Source: Edaphocola aurantiacus | GTDB lineage: Bacteria > Bacteroidota > Bacteroidia > Chitinophagales > Chitinophagaceae | Direction of reading: 5' to 3' | DNA length: 64,000 nt | Assembly: GCF_019797745.1 (NCBI RefSeq) | Contig: NZ_VOSI01000001.1 | Coordinates: forward strand, 1,035,885 to 1,099,884 | Shown: positions 33,683-42,891 of the stretch, piece after piece | Layout of the letters: each line of letters opens with the position of its first letter | Position numbering within the stretch: position 1 is the first letter of the stretch | Notes under the pieces: generated by a model | What the model saw: only the letters and a program-made list of their open reading frames with translations | Told to the model about the DNA's origin: nothing | Database searches by the model: none | Program-made: the position numbers and the translations under genes

Positions 33683-34604
33683 TATGCCCCCAAGCAACAA
33701 CAATAAGAAGCAGGCCTTAGGCAAAGGCATCAGGGCGCTGCTGAATAATATTGATGAAGAACTGAAGTCCAGCGATGCAGGATTGACAGATAATAGTGCA
33801 GTAAAGAGAACTCCCGTGAATATCGGCCGCATCCCGGTCGATCAGATCAAGGTCAATCCCAAGCAACCAAGATACGACTTCGATGAAGTTGCTTTGCGAG
33901 AGCTCTCAGAAAGTATAAAACTGCACGATATCATACAACCGGTAACGGTGGTAAAACTGGCCAACGGCGACTATCAGCTCATCTCCGGAGAACGCAGATG
34001 GAGAGCCTCCAAAATGGCCGGCCTTAAAGACATCCCTGCATATATCCGCGAAGCGAATGATCAGGAACTGCTGGAAATGGCGCTGCTGGAAAACCTGCAA
34101 AGGGAAAACCTGAATGCCATTGAGATAGCCCTGAGCTATAAGCGACTGATGGAAGAATGCACCCTGACACAGGAACAGGTAGCAGAACGCATGAAGAAAG
34201 AACGTAGTACGGTAGCCAACTACCTGCGTTTGCTGAAGCTGCCTCCGGATATCCAGAAAGCAGTTCGGGACGGTTCGCTCAGTATGGGACATGCCCGCTC
34301 TATTATTGCATTGGAAAATGTAGATGAGCAGCTGTATGTCTATCGCGAAGCCATGACGAAAGGTCTTTCTGTACGTCAGGTAGAAGCTATGGTAAAAGCG
34401 ATGCAGCAGGAACGCAAACCTGCGGCTGCACCTAAGGACGGAAACAAATTACCTCCGGCCTATAAGCGCATCGAAGACAACATGGCCAGTCACTTTTCCG
34501 CCAAGGTACAGCTGGATCGTAAAAAGACCGGCAAGGGAAGCATCACTATTGAATTTTACAGTGATGAAGAACTGGAAAAGATCATGGAACTGATGGGAAT
34601 TTAA
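33675..34604 (+). CDS. parB: Chromosome-partitioning protein ParB
   Basis: A 309-residue ParB. N-terminal linker with KKQALGKGIRALLNNI, the CTP-binding ParB/Srx domain with NPKQPRYDFD, LISGERRWRASKMAGL and ALLENLQRENLNAIE, then the HTH with TQEQVAERMKKERSTVANYLRLL and LSMGHARSIIALE, and a C-terminal dimerisation part (DRKKTGKGSITIEFYSDEEL). The start is at 33675 (MHNMPP), or possibly 33684. parS-like palindromes were not seen in the window, which is not surprising as they are usually near the origin. Confidence 0.95.
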   Translation: MHNMPPSNNNKKQALGKGIRALLNNIDEELKSSDAGLTDNSAVKRTPVNIGRIPVDQIKVNPKQPRYDFDEVALRELSESIKLHDIIQPVTVVKLANGDYQLISGERRWRASKMAGLKDIPAYIREANDQELLEMALLENLQRENLNAIEIALSYKRLMEECTLTQEQVAERMKKERSTVANYLRLLKLPPDIQKAVRDGSLSMGHARSIIALENVDEQLYVYREAMTKGLSVRQVEAMVKAMQQERKPAAAPKDGNKLPPAYKRIEDNMASHFSAKVQLDRKKTGKGSITIEFYSDEELEKIMELMGI

Positions 34605-34709
34605 TTCCCCATAATAATTTCAAGGGAGGCCTGCAGAAAGTATATATTTTTTCCTTATCTTGCTTGCTATTCCCATATTTTTTTAGCATCTTGAGCAAAA
34701 TTTAAACGT

Positions 34710-35753
34710 ATGCCCATTAGATTCATGAAATCCAAAATTATTGCCGGACTGTTAGCATTCTCTGCACTGCAAGGCTGCCAGAAGGTAAGTAATATTGGAA
34801 AAGATAATGATACGGTTATCCTTACCCCTCATACAGTTATTGCATCTACAGATGAAGGCTGGCTGGTAAAGACCAATGACGGACGTACCTTCAACAGCAT
34901 GTTTCCACCGGATGGCTATGCCGCCTCAATGGTTTCTGCTGCAGGTTCGAATGTGATTATGCTGAAATCCAGAATTTTCTATAGCGATAACAACGGAAAG
35001 AATTTTAATCCATCTACTTACTTAGACTTTAATCCGAAACCATGGCGCTACTGGGTGTTTGACTGCCCGGCACATAAACGCACTTATATGGCTTCTAAAA
35101 TCGGTAATGGCGTAGCTTATTCCGAGGATGGAGGTATTACCTGGAAAGAAGATAAGAAATGGCAGGCCAATACTTCTCCGAATGTAATGATCACCAGTTT
35201 TGCACAATTGCTGAACAATGCTGTATTTGCCTTCAATGACGATTACAACGTACTGTACCGCAGAGATAATGTTGATGACAACTGGAATGCTGTAGTAGTG
35301 GAAGGTGTATTTCCTTCAGCATCTGCTTACTTCCTGACCTCTAACAATACGGACCTGTTCATTGTAGATTATAATGGCTTTGGTGGTGCCTGGTACAGCC
35401 TTAACGAAGGAGTAAACTGGACTAAATTTGGCGTGGGTTCACTGCCTACATCCGGCACTGAAAAATTTGTAGGTGCAGCTTCCGGTGCTTCTGGCACACT
35501 GGCTGTAGCGACAGAAAATGATGTATACTTCGCCAATACCTCTTCCTCTTTTGTAAAAGCCAATACAGGTTTAGACATCGGTACGAAGATTTCCGGTATT
35601 ACCGCAAAATACAATGTGTATAAAGACGGGAACAGAGTTAACTTCCTGTATATTGCGACCTCTAAAGGTGTTTACAGAAGTGATGACAACGGATTCTCTT
35701 GGGATAAAGTTAGTTTCAACGAATATAATACAGCTTATACCGCTATATATTAA
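34710..35753 (+). CDS. BNR/Asp-box repeat lipoprotein
   Basis: A 347-residue protein with a lipoprotein signal (IIAGLLAFSALQGC, lipobox LQGC). The mature part has beta-propeller-like repeats marked by Asp-box or WTKF-like motifs: YSEDGGITWK, YSLNEGVNWTKF and YRSDDNGFSWDKV, plus FYSDNNGKNF. It looks like a sialidase-type BNR propeller without catalytic residues I could identify. Likely surface-exposed on a membrane anchor; function unknown. The start could be the Met at 34725. It is followed by two hairpins in tandem. Confidence 0.75.
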   Translation: MPIRFMKSKIIAGLLAFSALQGCQKVSNIGKDNDTVILTPHTVIASTDEGWLVKTNDGRTFNSMFPPDGYAASMVSAAGSNVIMLKSRIFYSDNNGKNFNPSTYLDFNPKPWRYWVFDCPAHKRTYMASKIGNGVAYSEDGGITWKEDKKWQANTSPNVMITSFAQLLNNAVFAFNDDYNVLYRRDNVDDNWNAVVVEGVFPSASAYFLTSNNTDLFIVDYNGFGGAWYSLNEGVNWTKFGVGSLPTSGTEKFVGAASGASGTLAVATENDVYFANTSSSFVKANTGLDIGTKISGITAKYNVYKDGNRVNFLYIATSKGVYRSDDNGFSWDKVSFNEYNTAYTAIY

Positions 35754-35770
35754 TATTACCCATAACGACG

Positions 35771-35811
35771 TACAAAGCGCTTACAGTGACCCTGTAAGCG
35801 CTTTGTATTTT
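35771..35811 (+). terminator. Terminator of the BNR lipoprotein gene
   Basis: A 16-bp perfect stem (35771-35786 with 35792-35807) and a 5-base loop, followed by TTTT. Confidence 0.85.
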
Positions 35812-35831
35812 CTGCATATACGGAGAATCCT

Positions 35832-35876
35832 ATAAAGTAAAAGCGCGTCATATTTTATGACGCGCTTTTACTTTAT
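35832..35876. terminator. Terminator of icd (21-bp perfect stem)
   Basis: A 21-bp perfect stem (35832-35852 with 35856-35876) with a 3-base loop, just downstream of icd on the minus strand. It is symmetrical enough to act on both strands. Confidence 0.8.
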
Positions 35877-35895
35877 TTAAAGATATTATATCAGC

Positions 35896-37206
35896 TTAAA
35901 GGCTGCTTGATTTTTTCAGTTGACCATCTCCGGTTACAACACCCATATTATTGATGATCTCATTACCAAACTCATCTGTTTTCAGTAATGTAGCACCAGT
36001 CATCAGGTTGTAGAAGTCAATAGTAACCTGCTTGCGCATAATCGTCGCCTGCAGTGCAGAAGTGATCATATCTGCAGCTTCTTTCCAGCCCATATATTCC
36101 AGCATCATGCAACCACTCAGGATTACAGAAGATGGGTTCATAGAGTTGGTACCTGCAAATTTAGGCGCTGTGCCATGTGTTGCTTCAAACACGGCATAAC
36201 CGGTTTTGTAGTTAATATTCGCACCAGGAGCGATACCGATACCACCTACAGCAGCAGCCAGGGCATCAGAGATATAGTCACCGTTCAGGTTCAGTGTAGC
36301 TACTACAGAGTAGTCACGCGGAGCCAGCAGGATTTGTTGCAGGAAGTTATCTGCGATTACATCTTTTACCAGCAGTTTACCTTCAGCCAGTGCTTTACGC
36401 TGGATTTCATTGGCAGCTTCTTCACCCTGATCTTTCTTCAGTTGATCCCACTCATCCCAGGTAAAGGTTCTGTCACCGTACTCCTGACGGGCAACTTCGT
36501 AACCCCAGGTTTTGAATCCACCTTCAGTGAATTTCATGATATTACCTTTATGTACCAGTGTTACAGATGGCAGGTTATGTTCCAGTGCATAATCAATTGC
36601 AGCACGTACCAGGCGTTTTGTTCCGTCTTCAGAAACCGGTTTAACACCGTAAGAAGAAGAACCCGGGAAGCGAACCTTGTTTACACCCATTTCTTCCAGC
36701 AGGAATTTCTCAAATTTTGCAGCTTCAGGAGTACCCGCTTTCCATTCGATACCAGCGTAGATATCCTCTGTGTTTTCACGGAAGATAGTCATATCTACAT
36801 GCTCAGGATGCACTACAGGAGAAGGTACGCCTTTGAACCATTGCACCGGGCGCAGACAAACATATAAATCTAATGTCTGACGCATAGCAACATTCAGAGA
36901 GCGGATACCGCCACCAATTGGTGTAGTCAGAGGGCCTTTAATAGATACGATATATTCTTTAGCGGTTTCTAACGTTTCTTCCGGCAGCCAGTTACCTGTC
37001 TGGTTAAACGCTTTTTCTCCGGCCAGCATTTCTTTCCACTCGATCTTTCTCTTTCCATCATAAGCTTTCTCAACTGCAGCATCAAATACCTTCTGCGCTA
37101 CGCTCCAAATTTCCGGCCCGATGCCGTCTCCTTCAATAAAAGGAATAATTGGATTGTCCGGTACCTGTAGTTTCCCATTGGAACCCATTGAAATTTTCTC
37201 TGCCAT
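35896..37206 (-). CDS. icd: Isocitrate dehydrogenase (NADP-type, Icd family)
   Basis: A 436-residue TCA-cycle enzyme (isocitrate + NADP to 2-oxoglutarate + CO2). Segments: [36 protein letters not shown] with the substrate Ser and Arg, [53 protein letters not shown] and [13 protein letters not shown]. The coenzyme site keeps the Lys (PKF) of NADP enzymes, but the Tyr after it is Phe and the Arg region reads DFYNLMTG, so preference should be tested. Length fits the E. coli-type homodimer. Confidence 0.93.
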   Translation of the reverse strand: MAEKISMGSNGKLQVPDNPIIPFIEGDGIGPEIWSVAQKVFDAAVEKAYDGKRKIEWKEMLAGEKAFNQTGNWLPEETLETAKEYIVSIKGPLTTPIGGGIRSLNVAMRQTLDLYVCLRPVQWFKGVPSPVVHPEHVDMTIFRENTEDIYAGIEWKAGTPEAAKFEKFLLEEMGVNKVRFPGSSSYGVKPVSEDGTKRLVRAAIDYALEHNLPSVTLVHKGNIMKFTEGGFKTWGYEVARQEYGDRTFTWDEWDQLKKDQGEEAANEIQRKALAEGKLLVKDVIADNFLQQILLAPRDYSVVATLNLNGDYISDALAAAVGGIGIAPGANINYKTGYAVFEATHGTAPKFAGTNSMNPSSVILSGCMMLEYMGWKEAADMITSALQATIMRKQVTIDFYNLMTGATLLKTDEFGNEIINNMGVVTGDGQLKKSSSL

Positions 37207-37294
37207 AATTGAAATTGATTTATGTGTTTAAAAAGATACGCGAATTTACAGAAACATGCTGAATTTTTAGTCATTCTGCTCATTTTTCCTATAT

Positions 37295-37337
37295 ATTATA
37301 GAGGGCCGGTCCTCATTGCGGACCGGCCCTCTATAAT
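37295..37337 (-). terminator. Terminator of the Gly/Arg-rich secreted protein gene
   Basis: An 18-bp perfect stem (37295-37312 with 37320-37337) and a 7-base loop between this gene and icd. Confidence 0.8.
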
Positions 37338-37379
37338 TATTATAATCGATTCACGAGGTGAGTCAAATATATTAGTGAA

Positions 37380-38354
37380 TTAGCGTCTGTAACCACCGCC
37401 TCCACCGCCGCGACTACCGCCGCCGCTGTTGAAGCCACCGCCACCGCGGGAACCACCACCACCGTTATCAAAACTACGGCTAGGTGCAGGTGTATAATTG
37501 CGTGAAGGTTCTGGTCTGCTATTGCCTCTGTCATATTGTTGCGGAGGGTTCACATCATTACCTCTGTTATATCGTGGAGCCGGAGCGTTATTGTCACGCA
37601 TACGTTGTACCCCACCATTAGTACCCGGATTTCTCATGTATCCGCTATTATTTGATGGATTAACCCGTCCCGGATTTCCGTTATTATTACCAACATTGCC
37701 TGTTCCCGGAGCACCTCTTCTTACATATCCACCGCTATTTCCCGGATTTGGATTGCCTGCACCAGGTGCTGGGCGTACGCCGAAGCTTGAGCTGCGTGCA
37801 GATCCGAAACCGGTTCTGGTACCAGTGTTGACACTGCGACCATAGCGTCCGCCATCTCCGTTCCAACCGTTATTCCAGCCACCACCGTAATAAGGATAAC
37901 CCCATCCGGCACCATAGACACTACCCCAATACGGGTAACCCCAGCCATAGCCTCCGCCATAACCCCAGTAACTGTTCAAGCCCCAGCCGGAACCCCAATA
38001 CGGGTTATAGCCCAGACCCCAGCTAAAAGAGAATCCCGGACGATACCAGAATGGATCTGAGTAATACGGGTTTGCCCAGTAAGGACTATACATAGGGCTC
38101 CAGTAATTGTAGCCCATATACATGCTATTGAAACGACGGAAGCGTGTAGTGTACGAATCATCATCATAATCGATGTACCCGTCGTTCTCATCATATTCGC
38201 TGTAACGTTCACGACTGCCGTTGCCGTCGTTATATGACTCCTCCTGGGTAGCAGGACGATTGCTTGATGGTGCATACGCGTCATCATCATATTGAGCCAT
38301 CAGTGCTCCACTGCTCAACATGATTGCTAATCCGGTTATTAAAAACTTTTTCAT
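37380..38354 (-). CDS. Secreted low-complexity Tyr/Trp- and Gly/Arg-rich protein
   Basis: A 324-residue protein with a signal peptide (KFLITGLAIMLSSGALMAQ). Four composition blocks follow: an acidic part (DDDAYAP, YDENDGYIDYDDD), an aromatic Gly/Trp/Tyr/Pro part (WGLGYNPYWGSGWGLNSYWG), an Asn/Gly/Pro/Arg part (NPNPGNSGGYVRRGAPG), and a C-terminal glycine tail with RGGGG units ending YRR. It has no recognisable fold and is probably disordered; such proteins occur widely in Bacteroidota. The frame extends upstream to 38408, but a -7 box at 38396-38403 favours MKKFLITG. Confidence 0.75.
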   Translation of the reverse strand: MKKFLITGLAIMLSSGALMAQYDDDAYAPSSNRPATQEESYNDGNGSRERYSEYDENDGYIDYDDDSYTTRFRRFNSMYMGYNYWSPMYSPYWANPYYSDPFWYRPGFSFSWGLGYNPYWGSGWGLNSYWGYGGGYGWGYPYWGSVYGAGWGYPYYGGGWNNGWNGDGGRYGRSVNTGTRTGFGSARSSSFGVRPAPGAGNPNPGNSGGYVRRGAPGTGNVGNNNGNPGRVNPSNNSGYMRNPGTNGGVQRMRDNNAPAPRYNRGNDVNPPQQYDRGNSRPEPSRNYTPAPSRSFDNGGGGSRGGGGFNSGGGSRGGGGGGYRR

Positions 38355-38395
38355 GGCTATAAAAAATTTATTGGTGAAGCGCGCAAAAGCCTCTT

Positions 38396-38403
38396 CAAAA
38401 ATA
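38396..38403 (-). promoter_or_regulatory. -7 box of the Gly/Arg-rich protein gene
   Basis: Exact TATTTTTG on the minus strand, 41 bases before the ATG at 38354. It faces the divergent proS promoter. Confidence 0.5.
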
Positions 38404-38438
38404 TCCAACTTACCTAGTTAGATGCCATTCAAAAATAC

Positions 38439-38446
38439 TACATTTG
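38439..38446 (+). promoter_or_regulatory. -7 box of proS
   Basis: Exact TACATTTG, 56 bases before the proS ATG; a TTA lies 18 bases upstream in place of TTG. Confidence 0.5.
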
Positions 38447-38502
38447 CGCTAATTATTTTTATATATTATATAGACTTTAACTAATTTAAAAGGTTTAAAA
38501 CA

Positions 38503-39981
38503 ATGAGTAAAGAAATTACGGCGCGGGCAGAAGATTATTCGAAGTGGTATAATGATCTTATCATTAAAGGAGAATTAGCCGATTATTCTGCTGTCAGAGG
38601 CTGTATGGTCATCAAACCTTACGGCTTTGCCCTCTGGGAAAACATGAGAGATGTACTGGACAAAAGGTTCAAGGAAACCGGCCATGTGAATGCATACTTC
38701 CCATTGTTCGTCCCGAAAAGCCTTTTCGAAGCAGAAGAGAAAAATGCTGAAGGCTTTGCAAAGGAATGTGCCGTGGTAACCCACTACCGTTTAAAAACCG
38801 ACCCCGATAATAAAGGTAAACTGATTGTAGACCCGGAAGCAAAACTGGAAGAAGAACTGGTTGTAAGACCGACTTCTGAAGCGATCATCTGGAATACTTA
38901 TAAAAACTGGATTCAATCTTACCGTGATCTGCCTATCCTGATCAACCAATGGGCAAATGTTGTACGCTGGGAAATGCGCACACGCCTGTTCCTCCGTACT
39001 GCAGAATTCTTATGGCAGGAAGGGCACACTGCCCATGCCACCAAAGAAGAGGCACTGGAAGAAACAGTGAAAATGCTGAATGTTTATGCTGAATTCGTTG
39101 AGCATTACATGGCATTACCGGTAATCAAGGGTGTAAAATCGGCCAACGAACGCTTTGCCGGTGCAGAAGACACTTACTGTATTGAGGCAATGATGCAGGA
39201 TGGCAAGGCATTACAGGCTGGTACATCTCACTTTCTGGGACAGAACTTTGCTAAAGCCTTTGATGTAAAATTCAGTGATAAGAGCAACAATCTGGATTAT
39301 GTATGGGCAACCAGCTGGGGCGTTTCTACCCGACTGATCGGAGCACTGGTTATGGCGCATAGTGATGATGAAGGACTGATCCTGCCTCCGCGTATTGCAC
39401 CGCTACAAGTAGTCATCGTACCGATTTATAAAGGTGATGATCAGAAGGCAATGATCGATGAAAAAGTGGATGAGCTGATGAAACAACTGAAAGCGAAAGG
39501 CATCCGTGTGAAGTATGATGATAACGATCAGACAAGACCAGGATGGAAATTTGCGGAGTATGAGAAGAAAGGTGTTCCGGTACGCATCACTATGGGTGCC
39601 CGTGACCTGGAAAACAATATCGTTGAGGTAGCCCGACGTGATGAGCGAACAAAAGAAAATTACAACCTTGACGGCCTGGCAGATAAGCTGGAAACATTAC
39701 TGGAAGATATTCAACAGAACATGTTCCTCCGTGCGCAGAACTTCCGTGACAGCAATATCCGCAGAGTAGATACCTGGGAAGAGTTCCTGAGTACGCTGGA
39801 TAACCAATCCGGATTTATTTCAGCACACTGGGACGGTACACCGGAGACTGAAGAACAGATCAAAGAACTGTCCAAAGCGACTATCCGTTGTATTCCACTG
39901 GACAATCCGCAGGAAGAAGGTAAATGTATTCTTACGGGTAAACCAAGTACACAAAGAGTCTTATTTGCAAGAGCCTATTAA
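38503..39981 (+). CDS. proS: Prolyl-tRNA synthetase (type 3, archaeal/eukaryotic-like)
   Basis: A 492-residue class II synthetase that charges tRNA-Pro. The compact form without the insertion domain of E. coli Pro[30 protein letters not shown] at the N-terminus, motif 2 region [26 protein letters not shown], motif 3 near [22 protein letters not shown], an anticodon-binding domain from [12 protein letters not shown], and a C-terminal zinc-ribbon-like tail ending RVLFARAY. This type is normal in Bacteroidota. It has its own promoter and terminator. Confidence 0.95.
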   Translation: MSKEITARAEDYSKWYNDLIIKGELADYSAVRGCMVIKPYGFALWENMRDVLDKRFKETGHVNAYFPLFVPKSLFEAEEKNAEGFAKECAVVTHYRLKTDPDNKGKLIVDPEAKLEEELVVRPTSEAIIWNTYKNWIQSYRDLPILINQWANVVRWEMRTRLFLRTAEFLWQEGHTAHATKEEALEETVKMLNVYAEFVEHYMALPVIKGVKSANERFAGAEDTYCIEAMMQDGKALQAGTSHFLGQNFAKAFDVKFSDKSNNLDYVWATSWGVSTRLIGALVMAHSDDEGLILPPRIAPLQVVIVPIYKGDDQKAMIDEKVDELMKQLKAKGIRVKYDDNDQTRPGWKFAEYEKKGVPVRITMGARDLENNIVEVARRDERTKENYNLDGLADKLETLLEDIQQNMFLRAQNFRDSNIRRVDTWEEFLSTLDNQSGFISAHWDGTPETEEQIKELSKATIRCIPLDNPQEEGKCILTGKPSTQRVLFARAY

Positions 39982-40001
39982 TAGCTTCAACAATATATTC
40001 A

Positions 40002-40030
40002 AATCCTGCAAGCGTGCTTGCAGGATTTTT
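40002..40030 (+). terminator. Terminator of proS
   Basis: An 11-bp perfect stem (40002-40012 with 40017-40027) and a 4-base loop, with T-run to 40030. Confidence 0.85.
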
Positions 40031-40108
40031 CATGTATACAATTTCTTAAATACCTGTTGGAATTACAGGAAAGATATTGAATCTTTGAACCTCAAATTTC
40101 AGATCACA

Positions 40109-41101
40109 ATGAATAATATAAAAATGATTGCGGTGGCCTTAGCTACTTGTGTACTGGGTTCTATATATACTCCGGCCAATGCCCAGATCCAGATCGGGAG
40201 CAGTATGTCCAGTGCCGGGCCAGGAAAGATCAGCAAGGAGGAGATGGCGAAATTCAAGCAGAGCACTACTTATTTCATTTTACAGGAACGGGATTATCAG
40301 CAACTGGATGCTTTCCAGGAAGCGATTGCCAAGGTATGGACGGTTACACCTTTCAAAATTATCAGGCAGGATGAAATGCGCAGCCTGGATAAACGAAAAT
40401 CAAGTTTCTTCTTTTTCGGTGGTTTTGTAACTATACGCAGAGGCCAGAGTACAACTACTTATCATACTCACCTGTCCTACGATCTTTATATGCTGGAGGC
40501 CAATAAAAAGGGCAATCTGGAACAGCAATTGTTTGGAAAGTTTATGCTGCACCTGGATAGTGAATCGTACCGACAAACAATGCGCTTTGCCACAAGCAAC
40601 AAGACTTTCGGACAAAAGATTACGCCTTATCTGTACAACGAGGCCGAGATGCAAAACTGGAATCCGTTAATGATCAGCGGCTACCTGAAAGTAATCAACG
40701 ATGGCCTGCAACAGGAGACATTACGTTCTGCATTCGAAGAGCATATCGATAAAAATGAATTAAAGAAATTACAAACAGAAACGTTATACATTCCGGACTA
40801 TGTGAATACAAAATTCAATATGTTCACTATGGATGAAAAGGATACAGAAGAAGATACGGACGACCTGAAATCGGCTTATCCCTTCCCGGCAAAGTATGTA
40901 AGCAGTGCAGAGCTTAGTAAGCTTGCTGCACAGCATCCGGAGGGAATCTGGTATCTGTCTTACATCAAAAGCAGTACCGATAAGTACGTGGGTATTTTCA
41001 ACAGCAAGACGGGAGAGATGATCATGAATTTTTATGTTCCGGTCTCCTACAACTTCAAAATGAAAGATCTGAAACGGGTTGCCACTAAGGTAAAATCATA
41101 A
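40109..41101 (+). CDS. Exported protein of unknown function
   Basis: A 330-residue protein with a signal peptide (KMIAVALATCVLGSIYTPANAQ). The mature part begins with a Ser/Gly-rich strand and has KFKQSTTYFILQERDYQQLDAFQEA, a run FFFFGGFVTIRR, and a region YHTHLSYDLYMLEANKKG. No family is recognised with confidence. It lies in the periplasm or at the outer membrane. The open frame extends upstream to 39965 across the proS terminator, so the start at MNNIKMIAV is much more likely. A 10-bp hairpin terminator follows. Confidence 0.75.
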   Translation: MNNIKMIAVALATCVLGSIYTPANAQIQIGSSMSSAGPGKISKEEMAKFKQSTTYFILQERDYQQLDAFQEAIAKVWTVTPFKIIRQDEMRSLDKRKSSFFFFGGFVTIRRGQSTTTYHTHLSYDLYMLEANKKGNLEQQLFGKFMLHLDSESYRQTMRFATSNKTFGQKITPYLYNEAEMQNWNPLMISGYLKVINDGLQQETLRSAFEEHIDKNELKKLQTETLYIPDYVNTKFNMFTMDEKDTEEDTDDLKSAYPFPAKYVSSAELSKLAAQHPEGIWYLSYIKSSTDKYVGIFNSKTGEMIMNFYVPVSYNFKMKDLKRVATKVKS

Positions 41102-41130
41102 AATAAGCCGGCCCTGAGGTCGGCTTATTT
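41101..41130 (+). terminator. Terminator of the unknown exported protein gene
   Basis: A 10-bp perfect stem (41101-41110 with 41121-41130), 10-base loop, ending in TTT. Confidence 0.75.
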
Positions 41131-41290
41131 TATGATATCACATTTGAATGAGCCACCTGTTTTTACTTTATTTTTCTTATCTTGCTATAGATAACAAAAA
41201 CCATCACATGTCTTGTAGTATTGCAGCCTGGCAATGATTACAGGATTATAGCTGATGAAACATTCACCGATAAAACAAAGACTGAAATTT

Positions 41291-41575
41291 ATGGAAGTAA
41301 AACACATCCAGAGAAATGATAAGGGTGCTTTTAAAGTATTTGACGGGGAGGCGGTAGCAGGAGTACTGGAATATGAAATTACCACAAGTGAGGTATTGAC
41401 AGCCTTACATACAGAGGTTAATCCCGCATACGAGGGCAAGGGCTTAGGCGCTATGCTGTTCCATGCTTTGATTGATTTCGTCAAGGAAAAAGAATTGAAA
41501 ATACGTCCTTTATGTCCGTTCGTAAAGGCCCGATTAAACAAAGACACGTCCTTACATTATCTTATTGCTTCCTGA
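41291..41575 (+). CDS. GNAT-fold N-acetyltransferase of the YjdJ type
   Basis: A 94-residue short GNAT protein: EVKHIQRNDKGAFKVFDGEAVAGVLEYE, HTEVNPAYEGKGLGAMLFHALIDFVKEKELKIRPLCPFV. The acetyl-CoA motif Q/R-x-x-G-x-G is seen as YEGKGLGA and the P-L-C-P motif is typical of this family (YjdJ/Gcn5-related). The acceptor is unknown. The start is MEVKHI at 41291 (the frame is open to 41255). It ends 4 bases before the SDR gene, so the two are almost certainly co-transcribed. Confidence 0.82.
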   Translation: MEVKHIQRNDKGAFKVFDGEAVAGVLEYEITTSEVLTALHTEVNPAYEGKGLGAMLFHALIDFVKEKELKIRPLCPFVKARLNKDTSLHYLIAS

Positions 41576-41579
41576 TATT

Positions 41580-42287
41580 ATGAATCATAAAACGGCAGTG
41601 ATTACCGGTGCTACACAAGGCATTGGTAAAGCAATTGCACAGAAATTTTTAGCAGAGGGTTACGATATCGGCATTTGTGCCCGTAACCAGCAAGCACTAA
41701 CCGCATTACAATCTAGCTGGCATGAGCGATACCCTGAACGGCGTATTGTTATTTATGCGGCTGATTTCTCCCGCCAGGAAGAGGTCAAATCTTTTGCTGC
41801 TTTTATGTTGCAGGAATTGATGCATGTAGATGTCCTGGTCAATAATGCCGGCATTTTTCTTCCGGGAACGGTGATTGATGAACAAGAAGAGCAACTGTCA
41901 TATATGATGGAGGTAAATGTAATGAGTGCCTACCACCTGAGCAGAGCTGTTGTCCCTTCAATGAAGGTGAAAGGTGCAGGTCATATCATCAATATCTGTT
42001 CTGTCGCCGGACTTCATTCCTATGCCGGAGGCTCCAGTTACAGTATTAGCAAGTACGCGATGCTCGGTCTTTCCGACAATCTGCGTGAAGCCTGTAAACC
42101 TTATGGTATTGGCGTTACAGCCATTTGTCCAGGGCCAACCTTAAGTCCCAGCTGGGATGGCAGTGGTGTGGATGAAGACAAACTTATGGATGCTGAAGAT
42201 ATTGCTGCCCTGACCTGGCAATGCACTCAATTAAGTCCGAAAGCTTGTGTGGAAAGAATTGTGGTGAATCCTGTAAGAGATATGTAA
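41580..42287 (+). CDS. Short-chain dehydrogenase/reductase
   Basis: A 235-residue classical SDR oxidoreductase: TGATQGIGKAIA (cofactor Gly motif), ADFSRQEE, VNNAGIFLPG, the catalytic Ser in NICSVAGLHS, and YSISK (Tyr and Lys). The Arg after the Gly motif's second strand (CARNQQ) points to NADP(H). Cytoplasmic; the substrate is unknown. A few extra codons precede the ATG at 41580. It follows the GNAT gene by 4 bases and ends before a bidirectional terminator. Confidence 0.9.
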   Translation: MNHKTAVITGATQGIGKAIAQKFLAEGYDIGICARNQQALTALQSSWHERYPERRIVIYAADFSRQEEVKSFAAFMLQELMHVDVLVNNAGIFLPGTVIDEQEEQLSYMMEVNVMSAYHLSRAVVPSMKVKGAGHIINICSVAGLHSYAGGSSYSISKYAMLGLSDNLREACKPYGIGVTAICPGPTLSPSWDGSGVDEDKLMDAEDIAALTWQCTQLSPKACVERIVVNPVRDM

Positions 42288-42301
42288 GGTGAATAATAAA
42301 T

Positions 42302-42349
42302 CGAATAAAACATAAAGGCTGCCAAATGGCAGCCTTTATGTTTTATTCG
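42302..42349. terminator. Bidirectional terminator between the SDR gene and the SusCD operon
   Basis: A 22-bp perfect stem (42302-42323 with 42328-42349) and a 4-base loop, between convergent genes. Confidence 0.85.
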
Positions 42350-42360
42350 CAAACTAAATT

Positions 42361-42879
42361 CTAATATTCATGAAGCACATATGGCTTATTTGCTGTAAAG
42401 CTTACTGTCACTCCACTACCTTCCAATGGATACCCTAATCTTAAGTCCATACCCGTTGCACTCTTTAACTTCAGTGTGCCCTCAATTGTCTCTTCTGAAC
42501 CGAACTCAGAATCATCAGTTGAAACTGTCAAATTACTTAAAGTAGTAAATGCATTTAAGACCCCATTTAAATCTGCCGTTTTGTTGTCTGTTTTATACTC
42601 TACAACATAGTTAACTGCATTCGGCATGCCCTCTCTTGTTTCAACCTTTAAAACAGCAGGAGTTGGGATATAATAATAGCATTCAGTTGTATCAGTTCCT
42701 ACAATTACAGTAGTATCAATAGTCGCGCTATTAATTTCAATATTCTGTCCTGCCTGAAGCTTAATATACTTTTTCGCTGTATTTGAAAAATCATAGCTGT
42801 CGCCATCATACTTCTTACATGATGCAACCAATAGCAATGACCCCAAACCAAGCAATGCGATGTTATGTATTTTTTTCAT
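42361..42879 (-). CDS. Lipoprotein of the SusCD operon
   Basis: A 172-residue protein with a lipoprotein signal (NIALLGLGSLLLVASC, lipobox VASC, then KKYDGD). The mature part looks like a DUF1735/surface-glycan-binding-type beta-sandwich (YDFSNTAKKYIKLQAGQN, AVLKVETREGMPNAVNYVVEYKTDN), but I cannot name the family. It sits 13 bases after susD, so it is the third gene of the operon and is presumably a surface accessory of the SusC-SusD transporter, shown on the outer leaflet. Confidence 0.75.
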   Translation of the reverse strand: MKKIHNIALLGLGSLLLVASCKKYDGDSYDFSNTAKKYIKLQAGQNIEINSATIDTTVIVGTDTTECYYYIPTPAVLKVETREGMPNAVNYVVEYKTDNKTADLNGVLNAFTTLSNLTVSTDDSEFGSEETIEGTLKLKSATGMDLRLGYPLEGSGVTVSFTANKPYVLHEY

Positions 42880-42891
42880 AAAAATTGTTGT

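Noticed and set aside
32879..34604. Plasmid-type partition locus
   Set aside because: ParA is the short Soj type without an N-terminal HTH, and the flanking genes are chromosomal housekeeping genes.
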